From JAXFQS01 sp034178815 (GTDB lineage Bacteria > Verrucomicrobiota > Kiritimatiellia > RFP12 > DVOR01), in NCBI GenBank assembly GCA_034178815.1, contig JAXFQS010000005.1:1-19707 (forward strand): 19,707 nucleotides of DNA, given 5' to 3'. This document shows positions 1-7,304 of the stretch, piece by piece. The notes beneath the pieces are model-generated. The model was not told the DNA's origin, made no database searches, and was given only the letters and a program-made list of their open reading frames with translations. A program made the position numbers and the translations under genes. Positions within the stretch are counted from its first letter, which is position 1. The number at the start of each line of letters is the position of its first letter.

Positions 1-1709
1 GACGCGGGCGCAGGCGCCTCGGCGGAAGCCTCCCGGCTAGGACGCGGAGCCCCGGACGGCTGGCGGCGCGGACGCTCCTCGCGACGCGGCAACGGCGGCA
101 GCGGCACGACCAACTCCTCCTCCGGCATCGAACACTTCAGCGGCTCGTTGATATACTTCTCGATGTCGGGTATGATGAATGACTCGTTCTCGTCGGCAAA
201 CGAAATCGCCGTCCCCTTCTGCCCCGCACGCCCCGTCCGACCAATGCGGTGGACATAATCCTCCGCCTCGTAAGGGAAGTCGAAATTGACCACAAAACCG
301 ATATCGTCAACATGGATGCCGCGCCCCGCCACATCCGTCGCCACCACCGTCAAAACCTTCCCCGCACGGAAATCCTCCAACACCCGCAGCCGCCGATCCT
401 GACTCACATCCCCCGACAACATCGCGCACGAAAGCCCGTACCGCCGCAACTTCTCCGTCAGATACTCCGTCGTACTCTTCCGGTTGCAGAAGACAATGAT
501 TCGCACCCCCGGATTGCGCTGAATCAAGTTGAACAGAATGCAGAACTTCTCCTCCGCCCGCACAATGTAGACCACCTGGCGCACCGTATCCGTCGTGACA
601 CTTTCAGGCTCCACCTCGATCTTCACCGGGTCAACCATCCACTGCCCCGCCAAGTTCAGCACATCATCCGTCAATGTCGCCGAAAACAGCATCGTCGAAC
701 GCTTCTCCTTCGCCGGCAGACGCCGCACAACCGCCTTCACATCAGGGATGAACCCCATGTCCAACATACGGTCCGCCTCGTCAATCACCAAGGTGTCCAC
801 CCGCGACAAATCTAACACGCTCCGGCGGCAAAAATCAAGCAGCCGCCCCGGCGTCGCAACCAGCAAATCCAGCGGCGCCGTCGACACCTCCTCCCGCTGA
901 CGCTCATAATCCATCCCCCCGTAGACCGCCAGCGAACGAATCCCGCCACAATACTTCCCCAACGCCTCCGCATCCTTACAAATCTGAATCACCAGTTCCC
1001 GCGTCGGAGCCAAAATCAACGCACGCGGCGCCCCCACCGCATTGCGCCCCTCCGGATTGCGCAAATACCGCGTCAGCACCGCAATCAAGAAAGCCGCCGT
1101 CTTCCCAGTACCCGTTTGAGCACGCCCCGTCACATTCTTCCCCTCCAGCGCATGACGCAAACTCAACGCCTGAATCGGCGTGCAATACTCAAACCCCAAA
1201 TCGGCCACCGCATGGAGAATCTCCCCAGGCAGACCCAAATCCCCGAAACGAACCTTCCCCTCCGCCTCAGGCACCTGATACGAGGCCGGATCCCAATTGC
1301 GATGCGCCTCCTGATTGCGCGCCACCTCCTCGGGCGAAAGCGCCCCTCCCGGACGCACCAAACCCTTGCTGCTCGCCCCAGGCGAAGCCTTCTTCCGGGT
1401 CGGACGCGCGACAGCCGCCGTCCCGTGCTTAATGGGCGTCTGGGGCACGCGGGAGCCAGCCCCCTGCCGCCCATCGCGGGCAGGAGTCGGACGGTTTCGG
1501 CGGTCGGAACCCTGTCCAGACCTAGCCGTTCGGGACTTGGAATCAGTGGCGCGCCTGGAGTCGTTTCCCGGGCGTTCGCCGGAGCGGCGGTTCTTACGGT
1601 TGGAGCCGGGGCGCGCAGACTTATCGGACCGCTGGGAAGGCGCCTGTTTCGGCTGGCTCTTGCCACCGGTGAAGAATGCCGCCACCTTCTTGAAGAGGGA
1701 AATGGGCAT
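1..1709 (-). CDS. DEAD-box ATP-dependent RNA helicase (RhlB/RhlE-like), C-terminus outside window
   Basis: The frame reads from ATG at 1709 to the left edge without a stop (569 codons), so the C-terminus is missing. Residues 1-115 form a basic Arg/Ser/Lys-rich arm of low complexity. The helicase core follows: Q-motif region with CTPIQ (176-180), Walker A AQTGTGKT (197-204), PTREL (235-239), TPGR (286-289), DEAD (310-313), SAT (343-345) and HRIGRTGR (487-494). From about 530 the tail is again rich in Arg and Pro. The family unwinds RNA using ATP in ribosome assembly and mRNA decay. The stretch before the Q motif (NWDPASYQVPEAEGKVRF) and the post-core segment (SFIIPDIEKYI) resemble RhlB-type proteins, but I do not assign a subtype. 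The start was chosen as the first ATG before the basic arm; the Shine-Dalgarno is weak. It lies 138 bp downstream of rpsI on the same strand and may be read through from it. Third-base preference changes inside the gene near residue 95. Confidence 0.93.
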   Translation of the reverse strand, partial: MPISLFKKVAAFFTGGKSQPKQAPSQRSDKSARPGSNRKNRRSGERPGNDSRRATDSKSRTARSGQGSDRRNRPTPARDGRQGAGSRVPQTPIKHGTAAVARPTRKKASPGASSKGLVRPGGALSPEEVARNQEAHRNWDPASYQVPEAEGKVRFGDLGLPGEILHAVADLGFEYCTPIQALSLRHALEGKNVTGRAQTGTGKTAAFLIAVLTRYLRNPEGRNAVGAPRALILAPTRELVIQICKDAEALGKYCGGIRSLAVYGGMDYERQREEVSTAPLDLLVATPGRLLDFCRRSVLDLSRVDTLVIDEADRMLDMGFIPDVKAVVRRLPAKEKRSTMLFSATLTDDVLNLAGQWMVDPVKIEVEPESVTTDTVRQVVYIVRAEEKFCILFNLIQRNPGVRIIVFCNRKSTTEYLTEKLRRYGLSCAMLSGDVSQDRRLRVLEDFRAGKVLTVVATDVAGRGIHVDDIGFVVNFDFPYEAEDYVHRIGRTGRAGQKGTAISFADENESFIIPDIEKYINEPLKCSMPEEELVVPLPPLPRREERPRRQPSGAPRPSREASAEAPAPA

Positions 1710-1801
1710 AAGATGGAGAATCCGTAAATACGGCAAAAACGAATGTCCTTCCGGGCCACTCGTCCTGCCGTGACAGAGATATCGCGAGACGCCCTTGTTC
1801 C

Positions 1802-1833
1802 ATTCCGGCGCGCACAGGGATGCGAGCCGGAAC
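1802..1833 (-). terminator. Hairpin after rpsI, weak terminator candidate
   Basis: TTCCGGC (1803-1809) pairs with GCCGGAA (1826-1832), giving a 7-bp stem with a 16-nt loop directly after the rpsI stop. No U-tract follows on the minus strand, so it may be only a processing or pausing hairpin. The rest of the rpsI-helicase gap shows no clear promoter. Confidence 0.25.
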
Positions 1834-1846
1834 GGGGGCGCACAAA

Positions 1847-2239
1847 CTAGCGCTTGGAGAACTGGAAGCGCTTGCGGGCGCCGGGCTGACCGGCTTTTTT
1901 GCGCTCTTTCATACGAGAGTCGCGGGTGAGGCAGCCGGCTTTCTTGAGGACTTCGCGCAGGGCGGAATCCATGGCGACGAGCGCACGGGAGATGCCGTGG
2001 CGAATGGCTCCGGCCTGGCCGGAGATGCCGCCGCCGTTGGCGTTGACCTTGATATCGAGTTTGCCGCCGAGGGCGACGAGTTCGAGGGGCTGGAGCAGGT
2101 AGTTGCGAAGAGCCTCGCTGGGGACATACTCTTCGAGTTTGCGGCCGTTGACTTCGCACACGCCGGTGCCGTTGAAGAGGCGGACGCGTGCGACGGCGGT
2201 TTTCCGGCGACCGGTGCCGGCTGCGATTTCTTTCGACAT
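1847..2239 (-). CDS. rpsI: 30S ribosomal protein S9 (uS9)
   Basis: The product is 130 aa, the usual bacterial S9 length. The N-terminal GTGRRKTAVARVRL block (8-21), the central GGGISGQAGAIRHGISRAL block and the basic C-terminal tail ending RKRFQFSKR are family signatures. In the ribosome this protein sits in the head of the small subunit and its C-terminal tail reaches the P-site tRNA. The start is ATG at 2239 with a moderate GGAAAG upstream. The rplM stop is 22 bp upstream, the widely conserved rplM-rpsI pair, so the two are almost certainly cotranscribed. Codons here end mainly in C, unlike the downstream helicase core. Confidence 0.98.
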   Translation of the reverse strand: MSKEIAAGTGRRKTAVARVRLFNGTGVCEVNGRKLEEYVPSEALRNYLLQPLELVALGGKLDIKVNANGGGISGQAGAIRHGISRALVAMDSALREVLKKAGCLTRDSRMKERKKAGQPGARKRFQFSKR

Positions 2240-2261
2240 GGTGCTTACTTTCCGGAAGGGG

Positions 2262-2690
2262 TTAGAGGCTCAAGGGTTCGGGCTTCTGGGCGGCGTGGGT
2301 GTGCTGGTCGCCGGGGAAGACGCGCAGGCGGGTCATCATTTTGCGTGCGATGTTGTTCTTGGGGAGCATGCCCCAGACGGCCTCGCTGATGATGGTTTCG
2401 GGGTGGCGTTCGCGCATGCGCTCGACGCTGTAGTACTTGTGGCCGCCGCGGTAGCCGGAGTAGGTTTCGTACTTCTTCTGGATCTCTTTCTTGCCGCTGA
2501 GTCCGACCTTGCGGGCGTTGAGGACGATGACGAAGTCGCCCATGTCGACGGAGGGGTCGAAGTCGGGGCGGTTTTTGCCGCGGAGGATGTTGGCGATTGC
2601 GACGGCCAGGCGGCCGAGGGGCTTGTCGGTGGCATCGACGACGTGCCACTTCCGGTTGGTGCCGGGGTTCTTGGGAACTGTAGTCTTCAT
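2262..2690 (-). CDS. rplM: 50S ribosomal protein L13 (uL13)
   Basis: The product is 142 aa from ATG at 2690, equal to the common L13 length. Signatures are WHVVDATDKPLGRLA near the N-terminus, GDFVIVLNARKV, TYSGYRGGHK, and the C-terminal VFPGDQHTHAAQKPEPL. It is an early-assembling large-subunit protein. A TTG six codons further upstream (2708) is in frame, but the ATG is preferred because AGGG lies about 5 nt before it and the protein then begins as the family does. It is the first gene of the rplM-rpsI operon. A leader of about 125 nt with a hairpin close to the ribosome binding site precedes it. Confidence 0.98.
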   Translation of the reverse strand: MKTTVPKNPGTNRKWHVVDATDKPLGRLAVAIANILRGKNRPDFDPSVDMGDFVIVLNARKVGLSGKKEIQKKYETYSGYRGGHKYYSVERMRERHPETIISEAVWGMLPKNNIARKMMTRLRVFPGDQHTHAAQKPEPLSL

Positions 2691-2708
2691 TTTTACCCTG
2701 TGGTGCAA

Positions 2709-2734
2709 GGCTTGGCCGAGGGTCTGGCCAGGCC
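2709..2734 (-). promoter_or_regulatory. Hairpin in rplM leader just upstream of the ribosome binding site
   Basis: The minus-strand RNA can pair GGCCUGGCC with GGCCAAGCC (8 of 9 pairs, one C-A mismatch) around an 8-nt loop, ending about 18 nt before the rplM ATG. L13 is known to repress its own operon through the leader in E. coli. Whether this hairpin plays that role here is inference. Confidence 0.3.
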
Positions 2735-2825
2735 GGTGGTTCGATGACGGGCTACGCTCTGCCGGGGCTTCCGCGACAGGGAGTCTTTGGCGCGCGGGAA
2801 CCAGCGTGTACCGTGGAAGTGCTTT

Positions 2826-2854
2826 ATGGTAGCATAGGCGAATGGGTTTTGCAA
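2826..2854 (-). promoter_or_regulatory. Sigma70-type promoter for rplM-rpsI
   Basis: Reading the minus strand, TTGCAA (2849-2854) and TACCAT (2826-2831) are separated by exactly 17 bp. Transcription would start near 2818 and give a leader of about 125 nt. An alternative lies further out: TTGCCC (3055-3060) with TATATA (3033-3038), spacing 16. Confidence 0.5.
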
Positions 2855-3095
2855 GCGGAATCTCTGGACGGGTGGCGAAATTGGTCTAAGGTGGGTAGTA
2901 AGGGGTGGAAGCGGATGGTGGCAAGGGTGGGAAGGCGGAGGTGGGTTGGAGCGAGGGCATCGGGTAGGCATCTCTGGGGGAAGCGAATGGGCGGCAATCC
3001 CATCCGGCGGCGGCCGGCGGGTGTTTCGGGCTTATATAATGTAGCGTGTGGAAGGGGCAACAAGGCGTTGTCGGGGCGGTTGTTGGCGATTGGTC
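2855..3095. other. Non-coding divergent region, G-rich on the plus strand, with an AT island
   Basis: No credible gene is visible. The plus strand from about 2870 to 2960 has many GG and GGG runs with very few C, so the rplM-side strand is C-rich. At 3031-3040 there is a short AT island holding a perfect TATAAT on plus (3035-3040), with no matching -35, and TATATA on minus. It separates the oppositely directed rplM and serC promoters. Confidence 0.5.
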
Positions 3096-3124
3096 TTGAC
3101 TTTTGCCGCGAATTGGGGCAAACT
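3096..3124 (+). promoter_or_regulatory. Promoter for serC with inverted repeat over the spacer
   Basis: TTGACT (3096-3101) and CAAACT (3119-3124) are 17 bp apart. The -10 differs by one base from the TAAACT in the strong promoter at 12219-12247. An inverted repeat, TTTGCC (3102-3107) with GGCAAA (3117-3122), spans the spacer and overlaps the -10, as an operator would. Expected leader: about 46 nt. Confidence 0.45.
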
Positions 3125-3176
3125 AAACCAACCGTTTACATTCGGCGGTTTCTATCGATGTCGAAAGGATTCTACC

Positions 3177-4253
3177 ATGTCTCGCGTCTATAATTTCAGT
3201 GCCGGCCCCGCCGTCATGCCCCTCGAAGTGCTCCAGGAAGCCCAAGCCGACCTCGTCGACTACAAGGGCACGGGAATGTCCATTATGGAGATGTCCCACC
3301 GCGGCAAGGACTACGACGCAGTCCACCAAGAGGCGTTGGCCAACATAAAGGAACTGTGCGGGCTCTCGGATGACTACTCCGTGCTGATTATCCAGGGCGG
3401 CGCCAGCCTTCAGTTCGCTATGCTGCCGTTGAACTTCCTCGGATCCGGGCAGACCGCCGACTATGTCAACTCCGGCGCTTGGGGCGGAAAAGCCATCAAA
3501 GAGGCGAAACTTCTGGGCAATGTCAATGTCGTGGCGGATTGCGCCAAAGACATTCCCACGCGCCAACCTTCCGCCGCTGAGATGAAGTGGACTTCGGGTG
3601 CCGTCTACAGCCACATCACCACGAACGAAACCATCTCCGGCGCCCAACTCAAGGAAATCCCTGCCAGCGGCTCGCCCCTTGTCGCGGATATGTCTTCCGA
3701 CATCCTCTCCTGCCCGCGCGACTACAGCAAGTTCGCCATGTTCTACGCAGGAGCCCAGAAGAATCTCGGCCCCTCGGGCTTCGCGATGGTGGCCATCCGC
3801 AAGGACTTCGCCGAGAAGGGTTCCAAGACCCTTCCTACGATGCTCAAGTACTCCACTTTCATCGAGCACAACTCCCTCTACAACACCTGCCCGACTTTCG
3901 GCATCTATATGCTCTGCCTCACCACCCGCTGGATGAAAAAGGTCGGTCTTGAGAAACTCTTTGCCCAGAATCGCGAGAAGGCCCGCAAAATTTACGAGGC
4001 AATCGACGCGACCGGCTTCTACCGCGGCACCGCCGTCAAAGAGTACCGCTCCGACATGAATGTCACCTTCCGCCTCCCGACCGAAGAGTTGGAAGCCGAA
4101 TTCGTCAAGCAAGCCGCAGCCGAAGGGCTCAAGGGGCTCAAAGGCCACCGCAGCGTCGGGGGCATCCGCGCCTCCATCTACAACGCATTCCCTGTTGAAG
4201 GCGTCGACAAACTGGTCGACTTTATGAAGGCCTTCGAGAAGCGCAACGGGTAA
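3177..4253 (+). CDS. serC: Phosphoserine aminotransferase
   Basis: The 358-aa product matches SerC over its whole length: NFSAGPA (6-12), MEMSHRGKDY (38-46), GGASLQF (74-80), NSGAWGGKA (98-106), ADMSSDILS (170-178) and AGAQKN with the PLP Schiff-base Lys at about 195. It transfers the amino group from glutamate to 3-phosphohydroxypyruvate to make phosphoserine, and in the DXP-dependent vitamin B6 route it makes 4-phosphohydroxythreonine, the substrate of PdxA. PdxA is encoded 0.8 kb away on the other strand. The start is ATG at 3177 because AAAGGA lies 7 nt before it and MSRVYNFSAGP is the family N-terminus; an in-frame extension upstream is not protein-like. A strong terminator follows the stop. 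Confidence 0.97.
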   Translation: MSRVYNFSAGPAVMPLEVLQEAQADLVDYKGTGMSIMEMSHRGKDYDAVHQEALANIKELCGLSDDYSVLIIQGGASLQFAMLPLNFLGSGQTADYVNSGAWGGKAIKEAKLLGNVNVVADCAKDIPTRQPSAAEMKWTSGAVYSHITTNETISGAQLKEIPASGSPLVADMSSDILSCPRDYSKFAMFYAGAQKNLGPSGFAMVAIRKDFAEKGSKTLPTMLKYSTFIEHNSLYNTCPTFGIYMLCLTTRWMKKVGLEKLFAQNREKARKIYEAIDATGFYRGTAVKEYRSDMNVTFRLPTEELEAEFVKQAAAEGLKGLKGHRSVGGIRASIYNAFPVEGVDKLVDFMKAFEKRNG

Positions 4254-4270
4254 TCATCCACCGATGCAGG

Positions 4271-4307
4271 GGGCGGACGGCTTGTGCCGCCCGCCCTTCT
4301 TTTTTTT
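4271..4307 (+). terminator. Rho-independent terminator of serC
   Basis: GGGCGGACGGC (4271-4281) pairs with GCCGCCCGCCC (4286-4296) with one mismatch and a TTGT loop, followed by a T-rich run to 4307 (TTCTTTTTTTT). This is a textbook intrinsic terminator. It ends only 3 nt before the start codon of the next gene. Confidence 0.9.
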
Positions 4308-4310
4308 GCC

Positions 4311-4901
4311 ATGGACAAAGGGGAAATCCGCGACCTGATTCGCCAGAAACGGCGGGAGGTGGACGAGGCAACCCGCCGCCGCGCGGGGCGGGCGATTGCC
4401 AACCACCTATTCGCCGACATTCCCCGTCTGTTGATAGCCGCCCACAGTTGGAATGTCTACCTCTCTTCCCCGAAAGAGGTGCCTACCCGCTACCTCGTCC
4501 GCAGGCTCTACGCGGAGGGGAAACTGGTCAGCGTACCCCGCTGGGACGCCGTCCTGCGTTGCTACGGGCTGAACGCCTTTCCGCCGGGAATGCCCCTAGT
4601 CGCGGGGCCGCAAAACATTCCCGAACCGCTCGCACTCCTGCCCGTGCACCCTTGCGATATCGACTGCTTCATCATCCCCGGGCTTGCCTTCGACTACCGC
4701 GGCGGGCGGCTGGGCTATGGCGGCGGACATTACGACCGAATCCTCTCGAAGGTCTCCCCCCGCACCCTGAAAATCGGCATCGGATTCGACTTCCAGTTGC
4801 TCGATGAACCGCTCCCTCTGGAGCCGCACGATATCGTCCTGGATTACCTTGTCACGGAGCGGCGAACCGTCAACTGCCGCAAATGCCGCAGCGACGCCTG
4901 A
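4311..4901 (+). CDS. 5-formyltetrahydrofolate cyclo-ligase family protein
   Basis: The product is 196 aa, within the usual 180-200 range. The N-terminus MDKGEIRDLIRQKRREV is the typical helical start, and the C-terminal half has PGLAFD (123-128) followed by RLGYGGGHYDR (133-143), the family's nucleotide and folate site signature. The enzyme converts 5-formyl-THF to 5,10-methenyl-THF using ATP. The start is ATG at 4311, as the family alignment begins there. No Shine-Dalgarno is present, because the upstream bases are the U-tract of the serC terminator. Expression therefore probably depends on read-through, a leaderless transcript, or the U-rich leader itself. The C-terminal tail (VNCRKCRSDA) is not a family feature. 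Confidence 0.93.
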   Translation: MDKGEIRDLIRQKRREVDEATRRRAGRAIANHLFADIPRLLIAAHSWNVYLSSPKEVPTRYLVRRLYAEGKLVSVPRWDAVLRCYGLNAFPPGMPLVAGPQNIPEPLALLPVHPCDIDCFIIPGLAFDYRGGRLGYGGGHYDRILSKVSPRTLKIGIGFDFQLLDEPLPLEPHDIVLDYLVTERRTVNCRKCRSDA

Positions 4902-5046
4902 CTCCCCCCTCGGTCCCCTTTCACGCCCCCGCAACCTTCGCCCAAGCCCGTCCAACAGGAACCCGGGAGTCACCCCCAAAGGTTGCCACCTTCGCCCCCA
5001 AAAGGTCACTAGCAAACGCCCCCGCCAGTACCCGAGAACCGCCCCG
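4902..5046. other. Convergent intergenic region with inverted repeats
   Basis: This gap lies between the ends of two convergent genes. TGACTCCC (4899-4906, starting at the cyclo-ligase stop) is the reverse complement of GGGAGTCA (4965-4972). CAACCTT (4932-4938) is complementary to AAGGTTG (4979-4985), and AAGGT-TGCC-ACCTT forms a small hairpin at 4979-4992. None has a U-tract, so termination in either direction is uncertain. No gene is seen. Confidence 0.35.
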
Positions 5047-5970
5047 CTACAAAGCCGCACCAGGCTCCGAAAGCCGCATGGCCAGGCGGTATGCCGCCAG
5101 CAGGCTATCCACCCTTGCCTTGCCCTTCCAGGCAATGTCGTAAGCCGTTCCATGGTCAGGCGAAGTACGCACCAACGGCAGACCGGCCGTGACATTCACC
5201 CCGCAATCGAACGCCAGCATTTTGAAGGGAATCAGCCCCTGATCGTGATACATCGCCACGGCACAATCGAACCCCAGCGGCTGGTGCGCAAAGGCCGCAT
5301 CAGGCACCGCCAACCATACCTCACCCACCCCCTCCTCGCGAGCCCTAGCAATCGCCGGACGGATGACCTTCTGCTCCTCGTCACCCATCAACCCGTGCTC
5401 GCCCGCATGCGGATTCAACCCTAGGACAGCCACCCGCGGATGCGCCTTCCCGCAGACCATAGCCGTCCGCCGGATGGTCTGGAGAAGCGAATCGATTGTC
5501 AGACTCTGGGGCACTTTCGAGAGCGGAATGTGGATTGTCGCGAGCCCCACCGTCAGGTTGGGACTCCAGAAAACCATTGACGGCTTGACGCGGTTCCCGC
5601 AACACGCTTCGAGGATTTCCGTATGCGCCGTCAGAGGGCAGCCTGCCAAATGAAGAGCCTCCTTGCAAATCGGCGCCGTGACCATCGCTCGGATACGATG
5701 ATCAAGCGCATCCGCCGCCGCCCGCCGCACCGCCCGCTCCGAGACACGCCCCCCCGCCGCCGTAGCCACCCCAGGCACGAGCGCGTCGACTTCGGGGAAC
5801 GGAATGTCCACCACCCGAACCCGTTCGGACACGCCGGCGCGGCGGAAGACCTCGCGCGAACCGTAGAGCACACATGCCTCCTCCGGCACGCGCCGCAACA
5901 GTTCTGCCACCAGTTCCGGCCCCACCCCTGCCGGATCCCCCATCGTCACCCCCACGGGAAGAGGTATCAT
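5047..5970 (-). CDS. pdxA: 4-hydroxythreonine-4-phosphate dehydrogenase
   Basis: The 307-aa product is slightly shorter than typical PdxA (about 330). It has GVTMGDPAGVGPEL (7-20), VTAPICKEAL (97-106), the metal-ligand region PLTAHTEIL with His116, NPHAGEHG (186-193), MYHDQGLIPFKM with His242, and RTSPDHGTAYDIAWKG with His273. These give the three metal-binding histidines of the family. The enzyme oxidises 4-phosphohydroxythreonine with NAD and decarboxylates it, feeding PdxJ in PLP synthesis. Its ATG overlaps the stop of the upstream TPR gene by 4 nt (ATGA), so translation is probably coupled. It is the last gene of the long minus-strand operon. SerC, which makes its substrate precursor, is encoded nearby on the plus strand. 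Confidence 0.97.
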   Translation of the reverse strand: MIPLPVGVTMGDPAGVGPELVAELLRRVPEEACVLYGSREVFRRAGVSERVRVVDIPFPEVDALVPGVATAAGGRVSERAVRRAAADALDHRIRAMVTAPICKEALHLAGCPLTAHTEILEACCGNRVKPSMVFWSPNLTVGLATIHIPLSKVPQSLTIDSLLQTIRRTAMVCGKAHPRVAVLGLNPHAGEHGLMGDEEQKVIRPAIARAREEGVGEVWLAVPDAAFAHQPLGFDCAVAMYHDQGLIPFKMLAFDCGVNVTAGLPLVRTSPDHGTAYDIAWKGKARVDSLLAAYRLAMRLSEPGAAL

Positions 5971-7304
5971 TCTTTTGCCTCCACAGGTTGCAACCTCTTG
6001 AGGTACTTCTCGGCAAGCTCCACATTCCCCCGGTTCGTAGCAATCCGGGCAAGAGATTGCAATGCTTCGCGCCGAAGCGCGGGCTCGTCCGACAACAATT
6101 CAATCCGCAACAGCGTCCGTTCGGCGGCATCCCAATCCTGCCGGCCAAGTTGCAAACGCGCCAGCCTCATCCAAGCCTCCGCAGCCAACCGACGGTCACG
6201 GGTTCCACGCGCGAATTGAGCCAGTTTGGACTCGTCGCAAGCCAACGACGCCTCCATCAGCAACGCCCGCGCACCATACTCCGAACGGGGGAAAAGCCGC
6301 CCGAGCCTGCCATAGCAAGCCAATGCCGCATTGGTCTCCGCCAGCCCCAGCAAAAGCCCCCCCGACCGCCACAAAGCCTCAGGAGCACGGAGCGAAGAGG
6401 CCTGCCCCGCCACCCGTCCGTACAGGTCGATTGCCTGCTCGACCTGCCCGCGCGCCTCCGCCGCCAGTGCCAAGCGATAGTTCGCCTCCGAAGCAACGAG
6501 CGCCCCCGGCGCCAACTCGACCGCACGGGCGAAAGCCTGGTTCGCCAGATTCGTTTCATTGGCCTTAAGATAGAGGTTTCCTGCCTCGAACCAAGCCCCC
6601 GCGGCGCGTTGGGAATCCGGCGGAATGTGCGCGGCAACAAGCCCAGCGGCTTCGTTCCAAAGGCGCCCGCGCTTGTAAGCGTCGACCGCGCGTCGAAGGT
6701 TGAGTTCGCCCCCGATCGCGAGATAGTCCGCAGCCGCCTGTTGGTACCTCTGCTTGGTCTGGAGCCATTCGGCGCGGGCCAAAAGAGCCTCGGGTCGATG
6801 AGGGCTTTGCGGCCAGGTTTCGAGGAAGAGGTCGAGCACCGCCGCGGCCGAATCGTGCTTGTCCTGAAGGTGGCAGAGCGCGTAGAGATTCCAGGCGACG
6901 GTGGGAGCGGAAGGGGTGTCGAGGTAGGCTTGGAGGAAGTCGCGGGATAGGCTTTCGGCGAGGGGAAGGTTGTCTTGCTTCGTGGCCTTTTCTATTCGTT
7001 CGAGGAGGGCGTTGGCGCATTCGATCCGGCAGCGTTCGGCCCAATCTGTCTGGCCGGTTGCGCGGTAGTCGCGGAGGGCGAGGTCGTATTGCTGGAGGCG
7101 GTAGTGGGTGTCGGCTCTGGCGCGGAGGGCGAGGTTGGTTTCGGTGGGGGTGGTGGCCAGGGCAAGGGCGCGGGCGTAGTTGGTCGCGGCGAGGGTGTAG
7201 TCTTCGGATTTGAAGGCTTGGGTGGCCGCGTTGTAGGCGGTTCGGAAGGTGTCGGCGCGGAGGGTCGCGGCGAAGGTCAGCAGGAGGAGGAGGGGTATCT
7301 TCAT
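5967..7304 (-). CDS. Secreted tetratricopeptide-repeat protein
   Basis: The 445-aa product starts at ATG 7304, where MKIPLLLLLTFAATLRA is a signal peptide (likely cut near residue 17). This start also overlaps the FmdB stop as ATGA. The remainder is a string of helix pairs with TPR spacing, for example AFKSEDYTLAATNYARAL, LQQYDLALRDYRA, KQRYQQAAADYLAIG, ETNLANQAFARAVELAP and GQVEQAIDLYGRVA. This suggests a periplasmic or envelope scaffold, comparable in general form to BamD/CpoB-like TPR proteins, but no specific partner can be named. Longer in-frame extensions upstream are Pro/Arg-rich and lie antisense-like over fmdB, so they are rejected. Third-base preference shifts from C-rich to G-rich near residue 170. 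Confidence 0.85.
   Translation of the reverse strand: MKIPLLLLLTFAATLRADTFRTAYNAATQAFKSEDYTLAATNYARALALATTPTETNLALRARADTHYRLQQYDLALRDYRATGQTDWAERCRIECANALLERIEKATKQDNLPLAESLSRDFLQAYLDTPSAPTVAWNLYALCHLQDKHDSAAAVLDLFLETWPQSPHRPEALLARAEWLQTKQRYQQAAADYLAIGGELNLRRAVDAYKRGRLWNEAAGLVAAHIPPDSQRAAGAWFEAGNLYLKANETNLANQAFARAVELAPGALVASEANYRLALAAEARGQVEQAIDLYGRVAGQASSLRAPEALWRSGGLLLGLAETNAALACYGRLGRLFPRSEYGARALLMEASLACDESKLAQFARGTRDRRLAAEAWMRLARLQLGRQDWDAAERTLLRIELLSDEPALRREALQSLARIATNRGNVELAEKYLKRLQPVEAKE

Noticed and set aside
2691..2708. TTG start for rplM six codons upstream
   Set aside because: The ATG at 2690 has the better-spaced AGGG and gives the standard 142-aa L13.
3035..3040. Perfect TATAAT as the main serC promoter
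   Set aside because: No -35-like hexamer lies at 16-18 bp spacing. TTGACT-17-CAAACT closer to the gene is the better candidate.
3048..3176. In-frame N-terminal extension of serC
   Set aside because: The extension is Arg/Cys-rich, unlike any SerC. It reads through the promoter, and ATG 3177 has a good ribosome binding site and the family N-terminus.
3123..4148. Long open frame antisense to serC
   Set aside because: It is a composition-driven shadow of a clearly conserved SerC frame, with no motif or start signal of its own.
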